A stretch of DNA of 64,000 nucleotides from Clostridia bacterium (GCA_035561135.1 DATMYA010000014.1:124001-188000), one strand, 5' to 3'. Positions 46,088 through 54,216 are shown, numbered from the stretch's first letter. Translations and numbers: made by a program. Notes: a model not told the origin generated them from the sequence alone.

Positions 46088-46831
46088 CTAGATTGTTGGC
46101 GCTGCCTTGGCTTTCGCGAAACGCTTACGTTGCGCAACCGGCATTTTCTCGGTCGCGTATTGGAAAATGAGGCGCGGAGCGCTGTCCTTCCACTCCATCA
46201 GAAAGCTCTCAACCGCTTTCGGATTCTTCTTCCACGCTTCTCGTAAAAACCAACCGAGACCCTGCTGCACCACGCGCTCCGCATCGAGCATGAGTGGACG
46301 GACGAAGTCCAGCAGCGGGACGACTTCCCTATCCGCTTTCACCAGCGCGATCAAGCTCACAGGACCAGCGCGCCGTTTGAATCGAGCCTTCGCTCTTAGC
46401 CATGGATCGAGATGCTTCGTCGTCACTATGCCGTCGACGAGGCAGTGACTCACAATCTCGCTGCAGAGCACGTCGCAGTGCGCCCAGTTGTGAACGTAGC
46501 TATCGAGCCAGCCACCGACACGCTTGAAGGTTGCGGACTTCAGTTCCCCGCGGAAGTGGCTCACGAACTGAATCGCGAGCGCGCCTTCTTCGTACTTCGG
46601 ACTGGCAAACAGAATATCCGCGAGATCCAGCGCACCCTTCAGCCCAGCGTGCTCCGAGGCGCGCAGCCACTCATCCTTCTTCTTCAGAAAGAGAGCAACC
46701 GGGATTCCGTAAGCATCGTATCCATCACGGAAATAGCGCGAGTACTTCTCTACAATTTTGGCGTCCGCGTTTGCCTTGAAGAACGTGCGGATTTCGGCAA
46801 CGAGTAGTTGCAGTTTAGGTTGAACTGCCAT
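46088..46831 (-). CDS. DNA alkylation repair enzyme (AlkD-like, HEAT-fold)
   Basis: A 247-residue protein made of helical repeats (AlkC/AlkD superfamily). Family stretches such as YDAYGIPVALFLKKK, WAHCDVLCSEIV, RWLRAKARFKRRA-like motifs and VVQQGLGWFLREAWKKNP are present. AlkD-type enzymes remove N3- and N7-alkylpurines without flipping the base. ATG 46831 follows GGAGGCGCT; the frame is open to 46849. It shares the strand with the DHS-like gene and ends 74 bp before that gene's start codon, so the two may form one transcript although their functions are unrelated. Confidence 0.82.
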   Translation of the reverse strand: MAVQPKLQLLVAEIRTFFKANADAKIVEKYSRYFRDGYDAYGIPVALFLKKKDEWLRASEHAGLKGALDLADILFASPKYEEGALAIQFVSHFRGELKSATFKRVGGWLDSYVHNWAHCDVLCSEIVSHCLVDGIVTTKHLDPWLRAKARFKRRAGPVSLIALVKADREVVPLLDFVRPLMLDAERVVQQGLGWFLREAWKKNPKAVESFLMEWKDSAPRLIFQYATEKMPVAQRKRFAKAKAAPTI

Positions 46832-46975
46832 AGCGCCTCCGATGTTCAATCAGGATCACGACCACAACAAATCGCACCCCCCACACCGTGACAACGTACA
46901 GTCTTGCCCGTTGTGCGTCAATCAGCACGCAGAGCCAGGCCAGTGAACCGGTACACGCCAGAATTCACGCACGCC

Positions 46976-47545
46976 TCAATTGACCCTGGTGACACCGCTG
47001 ACGACCTGATAGACGTCGTTTGCAAATCGTGGCTCTCCCATGAAAAGCACGCTGACCTTGCTCCCATCAAGAAAGCACCTGACTTCGGCCATTTGTGAGC
47101 CGTTGGACTGAAAACAATATGCAGTTCCAAGTTGCGTGCTCAGACTCCTTTCAGATTCCAGGCTCAGACCAGCCTGCTTTACTTCGTTGGCCAGCCATTC
47201 CTTCAGGCGAAAGTAATCTGCATCTCTATCGAAGCTCTTGCCGTCGTCGTGCTTGTAGATGCCAATCATGTTCATCTTTGCGAATGGCCCCGCGATGGCC
47301 GACCGCTCGGCAATGAGGGGTACCACCGGCGAGAACCTGGTGAATGTAAGTCGCCCCTCGGAACCCGAAAGGAAGTACTTAGAAGGAACCGTGAATAAAT
47401 GCCCATCCATGACAACCTGGTCGGTATGTGCCAGGTGCCAAAAGAAACCAAGTTGTGGAATTGCGATCTCGATTAGAGCCACTCCCACCAGGAGGCCGAT
47501 CACGAGTTCCAGCGACTTTCTCACAAGTCTCTTCCTGAGAGCCAT
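46976..47545 (-). CDS. Membrane-anchored protein of unknown function
   Basis: 189 residues. A basic start (MALRKRLVRKSLE) leads into one helix (about 14-32: LVIGLLVGVALIEIAIP). A globular domain of about 150 residues then follows, with FTVPSKYFLSG and SFDRDADYFRLKEWL. No known domain. Base composition looks less GC-rich than neighbours, and the gene sits beside a repeat element in what seems an islet inside the polyamine block. Confidence 0.5.
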   Translation of the reverse strand: MALRKRLVRKSLELVIGLLVGVALIEIAIPQLGFFWHLAHTDQVVMDGHLFTVPSKYFLSGSEGRLTFTRFSPVVPLIAERSAIAGPFAKMNMIGIYKHDDGKSFDRDADYFRLKEWLANEVKQAGLSLESERSLSTQLGTAYCFQSNGSQMAEVRCFLDGSKVSVLFMGEPRFANDVYQVVSGVTRVN

Positions 47546-48256
47546 GTTCTCACTTCTCGTGTCTGAACGATGTCGTGTCTGAACGATGTAAGGACGGGTG
47601 ACACATAATCAGCTCCCTTTCTCTACCGGACGCCGTCGACGGATGGGCTGGGAGACTATGTTGACGCTCAGCGCTTGCTGCATCTGTTCCTGGCCATACC
47701 TTAGACGTTTGTACAAGCTATAACGTACTCCACCCCCACAACTAGAACCGGGTAACGACGATAGAAGGAAGGCCACAATGTCCATCTACCCCGCTCTTTG
47801 CGTCACTGTTCGAAGTCGCCCGTGTTGAGTAAATGGCAAAAACCCTGCTTGACTGTTGTCTTCCTGAGCGCAGCGACGAAAGTCGCGGAGTCGAAGGATC
47901 CCTTTAACCACTACAAGGCCGGGCGTGAAGCAGTCCGTGGGGTTCCTTCGACTCCGCTGCGCTCCGCTCAGGATGACAAATTCTGCTTGCGGCCCTCGCG
48001 CAGGAGGACAACAAACCGCGGGCGAACCTGGCCGTACATATTCAGTTTCTGTGGGTCGCCGAAATCTGCACATGGCATTTACCGCGAAGTCACCTGACAC
48101 ACTGCGGCCCATGTTGCCTGTAGTATCTTGCCTCGAAGTAGTTGAGGCCCGTGTCGCGTTCTTTGCCCACCGGAGCGATCTTCGCCCGCAGAAGCGACGC
48201 TGAGCACTTCATCACTTTTGTTATCCTAAGGACGCAATCTTCGCGGAGGCTCGAAA
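47546..48256. other. Non-coding stretch with an inverted-repeat element
   Basis: About 710 bp without a convincing gene. It contains the inverted-repeat element at 47858-47977 and, at its right end, GGAGGCTCG before the aguB start. The left 300 bp (47546-47850) look unremarkable apart from a GTCTGAACGATGT direct repeat at 47562-47588. Confidence 0.5.
47858..47977. repeat. Inverted-repeat element, copy 2
   Basis: The ends GTCTTCCTGAGCG and CGCTCAGGATGAC pair with one mismatch. Inner parts GGAGTCGAAGGATCCC and GGGTTCCTTCGACTCC also pair. The left arm carries an extra small hairpin (GCGAC/GTCGC). The whole 120 bp folds back on itself. Confidence 0.75.
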
Positions 48257-49159
48257 TTGGCTGACAAGTTCGCCGTCGGTTTGGTGCAAATGTGCTGCTC
48301 GCCTGAGCCTGATGACAACATCGAGCGCGCGGTCGCGCACGTACGGGAAGCGGCTAGGCGCGGAGCCAAGGTCGTCTGCCTGCCCGAGTTGTTCAGGACA
48401 CAGTACTTTTGCCAACGCGAAGACGCTGCGCTGTTCGATCTTGCCGAGCCTGTTCCCGGCCCGACGACGCAGCGCTTCTCGCAGCTCGCGCGCGAACTGC
48501 ACGTAACGCTCGTGGTGTCGGTCTTCGAGCGTCGCGCTCCGGGGCTCTACCACAACACGGCTGCCGTGCTCGGGCCGGACGGCGTGCTGCAAGGCATCTA
48601 TCGCAAGATGCATATCCCGGATGACCCGCTCTATTACGAGAAGTATTACTTCACCCCAGGCGATCTCGGATACAAGGTTTTCCCTACCGAGAACGGCAAG
48701 ATCGGCACACTCGTCTGCTGGGACCAGTGGTATCCAGAGGGGGCGCGGCTTACGGCTTTACAGGGTGCGAACGTGCTGTTCTACCCCACGGCTATCGGTT
48801 GGCATCCGGCGGAGAAGGAAGAATACGGTGTCGCGCAGTACGATGCCTGGCGCACGATCCAACGCGCGCACGCCATTTCGAACGGAGTCTACGTCGCCGG
48901 CGTGAACCGCGTGGGACATGAGACGGGCAACATCCGCGGAAATGAAGCGCAACACGGTCTAGGTCTGGAATTCTGGGGCGGCTCGTTCCTCGCCGATCCG
49001 TTCGGCGTTATCATCGCCCAGGCCAGCCATGACAAGGAAGAAGTCCTCGTCGGCGAAGTGGATGTCAAGAAGCTGGAAGATGTGCGACGCAACTGGCCAT
49101 TTCTGCGCGACCGCCGCATAGACAGCTACGGCCCCATTACGCAGAGAATGATTGACTAA
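48257..49159 (+). CDS. aguB: N-carbamoylputrescine amidase
   Basis: A 300-residue nitrilase-superfamily enzyme with the full triad: Glu44 (CLPELF), Lys117 (YRKMHIP) and Cys154 (VCWDQWYPE). GLEFWGGSFLADPFG is a hallmark of the N-carbamoylputrescine branch. It splits N-carbamoylputrescine to putrescine, CO2 and ammonia. TTG 48257 follows GGAGG at 8 bp. aguA starts 49 bp downstream on the same strand, so the pair is an operon and completes the route from arginine. Confidence 0.92.
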   Translation: MADKFAVGLVQMCCSPEPDDNIERAVAHVREAARRGAKVVCLPELFRTQYFCQREDAALFDLAEPVPGPTTQRFSQLARELHVTLVVSVFERRAPGLYHNTAAVLGPDGVLQGIYRKMHIPDDPLYYEKYYFTPGDLGYKVFPTENGKIGTLVCWDQWYPEGARLTALQGANVLFYPTAIGWHPAEKEEYGVAQYDAWRTIQRAHAISNGVYVAGVNRVGHETGNIRGNEAQHGLGLEFWGGSFLADPFGVIIAQASHDKEEVLVGEVDVKKLEDVRRNWPFLRDRRIDSYGPITQRMID

Positions 49160-49208
49160 TCAAGTCTCGTCGCGGGATATCGAATTAAAAGCTCTAACCT
49201 GAGGTGTA

Positions 49209-50396
49209 ATGGTCAGCAACAACGCAACAGCTACAGCAACCGCTCGCGGCAAGATGCGCGGTCGGGCCGTCAGCCGAGAGACTGTAACTCCAACGGCCGC
49301 CGACTCCCCGTTCGCGCTCGGCTATCGTATGCCCGCCGAGTGGGAGCCGCACGCCGCCACATGGTTGGCGTGGCCGCACAATCGCAGCGATTGGCCGGGG
49401 AAGTTCGAGCCCATCCCGTACGTGTATGCGGAGATTGTTCGCCACCTCGCACGCGTCGAGCACGTTGAACTCATCGTTACCGACGAAGCTGCCGAACTGA
49501 AGGCGCGTGAGATATTGCACCGCGCGAATGTGCTGGAGGCATCGCCCCGCACGAGGCATCCGAATATTCGGTTTCATCGCTGGCCGACCAATCGCGGCTG
49601 GCTCCGCGACACAGGCGCCATCTTCGTACGCCGTAAGCTGGCCGACGGAGGCTACGATCTGGCGGCGACGGATTGGCGCTTCAACGCGTGGGCGAAGTAC
49701 AACGACTGGAAGCTCGATGACCAGCTTCCTGCGCTGATTGCCAAAACGTTGCGAATTCCCCGCTTCCAGCCTGAGTTCACCGTGGATGGGAAAGTTCGTC
49801 GCGTGGTTCTGGAAGGCGGCAGCATCGACGTGAACGGACGCGGAACGCTCATTACGACCGAAGAGTGCCTGCTCTCGAACGTTCAGCAACGCAACCCCGG
49901 TCTCAGCCGCGAAGATATCGAATTCGTTCTATCTGAATGTCTGGGCATCAAGAAAGTCTTGTGGCTTGAACGCGGAATCGTTGGCGACGACACGCATGGC
50001 CACGTTGACGACATAACGCGCTTCGTGGGCACGAATACGATTGTGACCTGCGTCGAACCCGATCCGTCCGACGCCAATCACGAACCCTTGCGCGACAACT
50101 ACCGTCGGCTTGCACGCATGAGCGACCAGAATGGCAAGCCGTTCCGTGTGGTTACACTGCCCATGCCGGCTCCCATCGTCTTCCGCGGACAGCGTCTTCC
50201 GGCGAGCTACGCGAATTTCTATATAGCAAGCGGCATCGTGCTCGTGCCCGTTTTCGACGATCCCAACGACCGCCTCGCGCTGAACACGCTCGCGGATCTG
50301 ATGCCACGCCACACCATCGTTCCTATCTATTGCGGCGATCTTGTTTGGGGACTCGGCACCATTCACTGCATGACGCAGCAGCAACCGGCAATCTGA
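49209..50396 (+). CDS. aguA: Agmatine deiminase
   Basis: A 395-residue member of the guanidino-group modifying superfamily. RMPAEWEPHAATWLAWPHN opens the protein, WRFNAWAKYNDW and LEGGSIDVNGRGTLITTEECLL are family blocks, DDTHGHVDDITRFV carries the catalytic histidine, and GLGTIHCMTQQQP the nucleophile cysteine near the C-terminus. It turns agmatine into N-carbamoylputrescine and ammonia. It is the second gene of aguB-aguA. The first 40 residues are a Thr/Arg-rich leader longer than in typical members. Confidence 0.95.
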   Translation: MVSNNATATATARGKMRGRAVSRETVTPTAADSPFALGYRMPAEWEPHAATWLAWPHNRSDWPGKFEPIPYVYAEIVRHLARVEHVELIVTDEAAELKAREILHRANVLEASPRTRHPNIRFHRWPTNRGWLRDTGAIFVRRKLADGGYDLAATDWRFNAWAKYNDWKLDDQLPALIAKTLRIPRFQPEFTVDGKVRRVVLEGGSIDVNGRGTLITTEECLLSNVQQRNPGLSREDIEFVLSECLGIKKVLWLERGIVGDDTHGHVDDITRFVGTNTIVTCVEPDPSDANHEPLRDNYRRLARMSDQNGKPFRVVTLPMPAPIVFRGQRLPASYANFYIASGIVLVPVFDDPNDRLALNTLADLMPRHTIVPIYCGDLVWGLGTIHCMTQQQPAI

Positions 50397-50429
50397 GGGT
50401 CGGCTTGTAGCGTCTCGCCAAAGCTAGAA

Positions 50430-50458
50430 CGAGGGCCTTTCGGCCCTCGCGCTTTTTC
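50430..50458 (+). terminator. Terminator of aguBA
   Basis: The perfect 8-bp stem CGAGGGCC/GGCCCTCG with a TTTC loop is followed by CGCTTTTTC. Confidence 0.8.
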
Positions 50459-50476
50459 AAGTCGCTTCACCATTTC

Positions 50477-50938
50477 TTATTTCTTGTACTCGGTCGTTTC
50501 CGGTCCCTGCTCAAGGGTTTTGCGATCCCAGGTCAGGCCGCCGCGCGTGTAGTTCGCGAGCTCGAAATCCTGGGTCAACTCCAGCGCGTCGGTCGGACAC
50601 GCGTCTTCGCACAATCCGCAGAACATGCAGCGGCTCAGGTCGTAGGTAAAGGTAGTTAGTTCCTTCCGACGCGTCTGCGGATTGCGCTCGCTGCTCACCA
50701 CAATCAGGTGCTCAGGACAGGCCAGCGCGCACAAGTCACACGCGATGCAGAGTGTCTCGTCCGTGTCCGGATTGACGTTCAATCGCGGAGCCCCACGGTA
50801 TCGCTCGGCGATCTGCGGACGTTCCAGTGGGTACTGCTCGGTGCAATTCTGCTTCATGTCCTGATTGCGAAACGTCAGCTTCAGGCCCTTCAGCAGATCC
50901 AGAAACAGCACTCTTCTCACCAAGTTCTTCAGTGCCAA
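50477..50938 (-). CDS. nuoI: NADH dehydrogenase NuoI-like ferredoxin, copy 1
   Basis: A 153-residue protein with two [4Fe-4S] motifs (CIACDLCALACP and CMFCGLCEDACP) and the NuoI block TEQYPLERPQIAERYRGAPRL. DALELTQDFELANY is a conserved C-terminal part. NuoI is the ferredoxin subunit of complex I that passes electrons to the quinone site. No other nuo gene lies nearby. TTG 50938 gives the usual N-terminus (ALKNLVRRVLFLDLLKG) and is preferred to ATG 50974. A second NuoI-like gene is at 59038-59574. Confidence 0.88.
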   Translation of the reverse strand: MALKNLVRRVLFLDLLKGLKLTFRNQDMKQNCTEQYPLERPQIAERYRGAPRLNVNPDTDETLCIACDLCALACPEHLIVVSSERNPQTRRKELTTFTYDLSRCMFCGLCEDACPTDALELTQDFELANYTRGGLTWDRKTLEQGPETTEYKK

Positions 50939-51057
50939 AGCCTCACCCCGTGAGCCGAGGATAACACTGGGCATTGCACAAAAAAAGAGGCTGCCAAGCT
51001 ACATCCCTCGCAGGATGCCGTCTGGCAGCTCTTGTACTTCGACCGCTGGTTCCCCTG

Positions 51058-52347
51058 TTATTTCCGGCGGGCGAAGATTCCCGATGCCAGCGAACCCAGG
51101 CCGAGAAGGCCGAGCAGCGGCAGCGGAGAGGCGGTTTGCGGCAGACGGTTCTGGGCGGTTTCCGTGCCCTTCGCGGCCTGGTCGCTGGTTGCAGCTGCGG
51201 TACCCTGATCAGCGTTCTGGCTGCTGGCCGAAGTGTCCGCGGTGGCGCTCGGTTCGGTCGTCTGCGCCGCGTTCTGGTCGGAGGTCGCACTCTGCGCCGC
51301 CGTTTCGGCAGACGTGCTCGGAGCAGTACCCGCGGAAGACGCTATGCCGGACGATGTCGTCTCGGTGCCAGCCGGCTTAGCGTACGAAGGCTGCGTGCTT
51401 GCCTCCGAACCTGTTGGCTGGCTCGCGGCTGCCTGTGACTGCGTGTTCATGTCGGTAGCAGTGGTGCTGGTCGCGGGCTGGGTTGCTGTCTGGCTCGTTG
51501 CGCTGCTCTGCCCCGGCTGGCCGGTGCTGGGCTGCGCGCCGGACGCTGCGGAGGCGGCGGCAGCAGACTGGCCAGCCGCCTGAGCATTACGGTCCGCGGC
51601 CGCAGCGCTGTTGTCAATCTGCGAAGGCGGAGTACCCGCAGCGGCTGCCGTGTTATCGCTCACACCACTGGAACTCGTCTGGCTGCTCACGGGCGGAGTT
51701 TGCTGCGTCGCAGCCGCCTGCGTGTCAGCGCTGCTCGTGCTGGTTGCAGGAGCCGCCTGGCCAGACATGGCCGACGAGTTCTCACTCGTCGTCCCCGTAC
51801 CGGCGCTCATCGAGCCCGAAGGCTGGGTTGAAGTCGCGGTACCCATATCCGACGTGCCTCCCGTCTGCGCCGTCGAAGTTGTTGACTCGCCCATGGCAGA
51901 GCTGCTGCTCGAAGGATTCGAGGTGCTGCTCTCGCACGTGCCCGAGATAGACGTCACATCCGCAACCATGATGGTGGGTGTGGCTTGTGACCCCTGTGTG
52001 CCTGTTGCAGCGGCGCTGCTGTCCTTGGACGCTTCCGCAGCGTTATCCCTGCTGCCGGTAATATCAACCGTCTGGCCTACAAACTGGGCGAGGCGGTCCG
52101 TGTTGCCGCTCAGGCGGTAAGGCGTGGTTTCGCCTTTCACTTGGAGCGTGAAGCTCCCACTGCTGCCCATCAGGCAGCCCTGAATGTGGCCTGCGGCGGT
52201 CTTATTGTCCGTGCTCGCGGCCGGGTTATTCTGCGTTTGGCTCTGGTCTTGGCTGGCGCCGGTCGAAGCAGGGCTCGTCGTGTCCTGCGCAATGCCCCAA
52301 GAAAGGGCGACCAACAAGCCCGATGTCAGTAAAACGGCTTTCTTCAT
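51058..52347 (-). CDS. Exported low-complexity protein with LPxTG-like C-terminus
   Basis: 429 residues. ATG 52347 follows GGAGGAAACG. A signal peptide (LLTSGLLVALSWGIAQ) leads to a compact domain at about 50-150 (AGHIQGCLMGSSGSFTLQV, LAQFVGQTVDITGS, VADVTSISGTC), which resembles DUF5818-type secreted OB-like domains (not certain). Residues 150-395 are almost only Ser, Thr, Ala, Gln, Gly and Pro. The end is RLPQTASPLPLLGLL, then about ten hydrophobic residues and ARRK: a sortase-like signal (LPQTA, 402-406, hydrophobic run, basic tail). Anchoring to the surface by a sortase-type enzyme is plausible but no sortase gene is in the window. Confidence 0.75.
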   Translation of the reverse strand: MKKAVLLTSGLLVALSWGIAQDTTSPASTGASQDQSQTQNNPAASTDNKTAAGHIQGCLMGSSGSFTLQVKGETTPYRLSGNTDRLAQFVGQTVDITGSRDNAAEASKDSSAAATGTQGSQATPTIMVADVTSISGTCESSTSNPSSSSSAMGESTTSTAQTGGTSDMGTATSTQPSGSMSAGTGTTSENSSAMSGQAAPATSTSSADTQAAATQQTPPVSSQTSSSGVSDNTAAAAGTPPSQIDNSAAAADRNAQAAGQSAAAASAASGAQPSTGQPGQSSATSQTATQPATSTTATDMNTQSQAAASQPTGSEASTQPSYAKPAGTETTSSGIASSAGTAPSTSAETAAQSATSDQNAAQTTEPSATADTSASSQNADQGTAAATSDQAAKGTETAQNRLPQTASPLPLLGLLGLGSLASGIFARRK

Positions 52348-52584
52348 CGTTTCCTCCACTTCATTCCTGCCCAAAGGGCTGGGTCACTCACCCGAGTATG
52401 GGTGTCCGATTTAGTGTTTAGAACTCAGTAACCCCAGCGGGGTTTGCTCGCTGGGAAAAAACCTGCCTCTTTTGGATATAGAGCAGGAACTCACTTCTGG
52501 ATGCACAAGCCCCCGAGCCACATTCGCCCGGGACTTCCGTGCAGATGCAGCGCGGTGCGCTGATTGAGCATGATGACTTATCAG

Positions 52585-52608
52585 TACACACGTAATTACA
52601 CACGTAAT
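52585..52608. repeat. Tandem 12-bp direct repeat
   Basis: Two exact copies of TACACACGTAAT in a row, each with an ACGT core, between the divergent exported protein and tadA genes. A regulator site is possible. Confidence 0.5.
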
Positions 52609-52674
52609 ACAGATCGAAATCCTGCTTGGCCGCGCTTCCGGGCAGGAGTGGATAATAGGAGCAGGAGAACGTGA

Positions 52675-53133
52675 TTGGAACACTCAGACGAGTTCTGGAT
52701 GGAGGAGGCTCTGCGCGAAGGCGAGCGCGCCCGTACTGCCGAAGAGGTGCCTGTTGGGGCGATCGTCGTCTGTGGCGGACGCGTGATTGCCCGTGGATCG
52801 AACCGCACGATACTCGACAGCGATCCGACTGCGCACGCTGAAATCGTCGCGCTGCGCGAAGCCGGTCGCACGCTCGGCAACTATCGACTGACACAGTGCG
52901 AGATGTTCGTCACCGTGGAACCCTGCGCCATGTGCGCCGGTGCTCTTGTCCATGCGCGCATCCGCCGCCTGGTCTATGGCGCGGACGACGCCAAGGCCGG
53001 AGCCGTGCGCTCGGTCATGCAGGTGCTCAACCACCCAGCCCTGAACCACGCGACGGAGGTTAAGAGCGGCGTTCTGGCCGCCCGCTGCATGGAATCGATT
53101 CAGGTATTCTTCCGGGAACGCAGGGCTAAATAG
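52675..53133 (+). CDS. tadA: tRNA-specific adenosine deaminase TadA
   Basis: 152 residues with the zinc deaminase motifs: THAEIVAL (His54, Glu56) and PCAMCAGA (Cys84, Cys87). It converts the wobble adenosine of tRNA-Arg to inosine. TTG 52675 follows GGAG by 7 bp. A later in-frame ATG (codon 9) is possible. ARIRRLVYGADDAKAGAV and HATEVKSGV match TadA and not the nucleoside deaminases. Confidence 0.93.
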   Translation: MEHSDEFWMEEALREGERARTAEEVPVGAIVVCGGRVIARGSNRTILDSDPTAHAEIVALREAGRTLGNYRLTQCEMFVTVEPCAMCAGALVHARIRRLVYGADDAKAGAVRSVMQVLNHPALNHATEVKSGVLAARCMESIQVFFRERRAK

Positions 53134-53307
53134 CCTTAGAGAAATATTTTTATCAGTGTTGCATTGCCTAGTGCTGTTGTGTTATTGTTCATCGGTACGT
53201 TAGATCCGAAACGGTTGTAGAGCAGCAGCTTCTCGCTTAAGAGCTAGTCCTGCCTGAGTTCTTCCGATTCAATCCACGTAACAACGCTCAAGAGAAAAGA
53301 GTTTTAA
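53134..53307 (+). promoter_or_regulatory. Long 5' leader of the cold-shock gene
   Basis: 174 bp without a gene before csp. It is AT-richer at the left (ATATTTTTATC) and contains a U-rich, weakly paired stretch, as in cold-shock leaders that act as RNA thermosensors. It also holds GTGTTATTG-type -10 candidates, none decisive. Confidence 0.4.
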
Positions 53308-53508
53308 ATGGAACAAGGAACAGTTAAGTGGTTCAACGACGCTAAGGGCTTTGGTTTCATTAGCCGCCAGAACGGCGAAGATGTGTTTGTTCACTTCTCC
53401 GCGATCCAGTCCAACGGATTCCGTAGCCTTCAAGAAGGTCAGGCCGTTCAGTTCAACGTCGTAAAGGGACCGAAGGGCTGGCAGGCCGAGAACGTTCAGG
53501 TTCTGTAA
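53308..53508 (+). CDS. Cold-shock protein, CspA family
   Basis: 66 residues, one cold-shock domain. RNP1 is KGFGFISRQ and RNP2 is VFVHFSAI. It binds single-stranded RNA and DNA and works as an RNA chaperone. A strong terminator follows. The long untranslated leader (174 bp to the tadA stop) fits post-transcriptional control at low temperature. The gene is ubiquitous and short, so its exact paralogue cannot be fixed. Confidence 0.95.
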   Translation: MEQGTVKWFNDAKGFGFISRQNGEDVFVHFSAIQSNGFRSLQEGQAVQFNVVKGPKGWQAENVQVL

Positions 53509-53550
53509 TTCCTGGACAAGCTCCAACCAGAGCTTAGTTTCAACAGAAGA

Positions 53551-53580
53551 GGCGAGCTAAACGGCTCGCCTTTTCTCTTT
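53551..53580 (+). terminator. csp terminator
   Basis: The stem GGCGAGC/GCTCGCC (7 bp) is followed by TTTTCTCTTT. Confidence 0.85.
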
Positions 53581-53610
53581 GGTTGCGAGCCCAATGGTTG
53601 CGAACCCAAG
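53581..53610. repeat. Two-copy 15-bp direct repeat
   Basis: GGTTGCGAGCCCAAT and GGTTGCGAACCCAAG lie head to tail, differing at 2 of 15 bases. A partial third copy may begin at 53611 (GGTTC). Confidence 0.5.
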
Positions 53611-53631
53611 GGTTCTTCCCCGGCCGGGTGC

Positions 53632-53667
53632 CCCAGGTTCGCGCCGTGCTGTTGGCGCTAACCTGGG
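53632..53667. repeat. 36-bp inverted repeat near tRNA-Ser
   Basis: Arms CCCAGGTTCGCGCC and GGCGCTAACCTGGG pair over 14 bp with one mismatch around an 8-base loop. Confidence 0.6.
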
Positions 53668-53792
53668 ATGCCGCATTCAATGTGCTGGAGTTTTTATACC
53701 TTGCCATGGAGGGCATTCCTGTTTCTGCGGCCAGAGTTGTAGGTTAGAATTGCTGCGCCCATGGCCGACAACACCCTCTATTACGGTGACAA

Positions 53793-53865
53793 TTCATCCT
53801 GAGGTCACGCGGTTTCTGCGGGACCGAAGGCTCTGCTCTGTAGCCTCCGCTACGCTCAGGATGAC
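53793..53865. repeat. Inverted-repeat element, copy 3
   Basis: Ends TTCATCCTGAG and CTCAGGATGAC again, the same ends as at 12162 and 47858. The inner part is shorter and pairs less well. Confidence 0.65.
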
Positions 53866-54008
53866 CCCGCTCATTGCACGGTCGACGTTTTTCAGCAGCC
53901 TGTGAGGCCGCCCTCTCATTCCTGCCGAAACAGCCCTGCATCTGATAAACTGCACTAGCAATCGAGACTGCGCCGGGTTTTCCGCGCATCCGCATCGGGT
54001 TTGCCGCG

Positions 54009-54097
54009 GAGAGATGGCCGAGTGGTTGAAGGCACCTGACTCGAAATCAGACGTGGGGGTAACTCCACCGGGGGTTCGAATCCCTCTCTCTCCGCCA
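54009..54097 (+). tRNA. tRNA-Ser (anticodon CGA)
   Basis: An 89-nt class II tRNA with encoded CCA. Acceptor GGAGAGA pairs with TCTCTCC. The anticodon loop is CTCGAAA (anticodon CGA), a long variable arm follows (GGGGGTAACTCC region), and the T arm has GGTTCGAATCC. It reads UCG serine codons. The repeat cluster lies just upstream. Confidence 0.95.
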
Positions 54098-54165
54098 TTT
54101 TCTAAAGTGTGCCTTGGGCATGCTTTGTTGTTGGTTCCAATCCGCCGAGTTCCATTCCAAAGCAC

Positions 54166-54192
54166 AAAAATGGGCAGCCTTCTCGGCCGCCC
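54166..54192 (-). terminator. Terminator of the aldo/keto reductase gene
   Basis: On the minus strand GGGCGGCC/GGCTGCCC (one mismatch) is followed by ATTTTTGTG. Confidence 0.7.
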
Positions 54193-54216
54193 GTGACTTC
54201 CCTGACTGTAGACTAA

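Noticed and set aside
53581..53610. CRISPR array
   Set aside because: Only two 15-bp copies without spacers; no cas genes.
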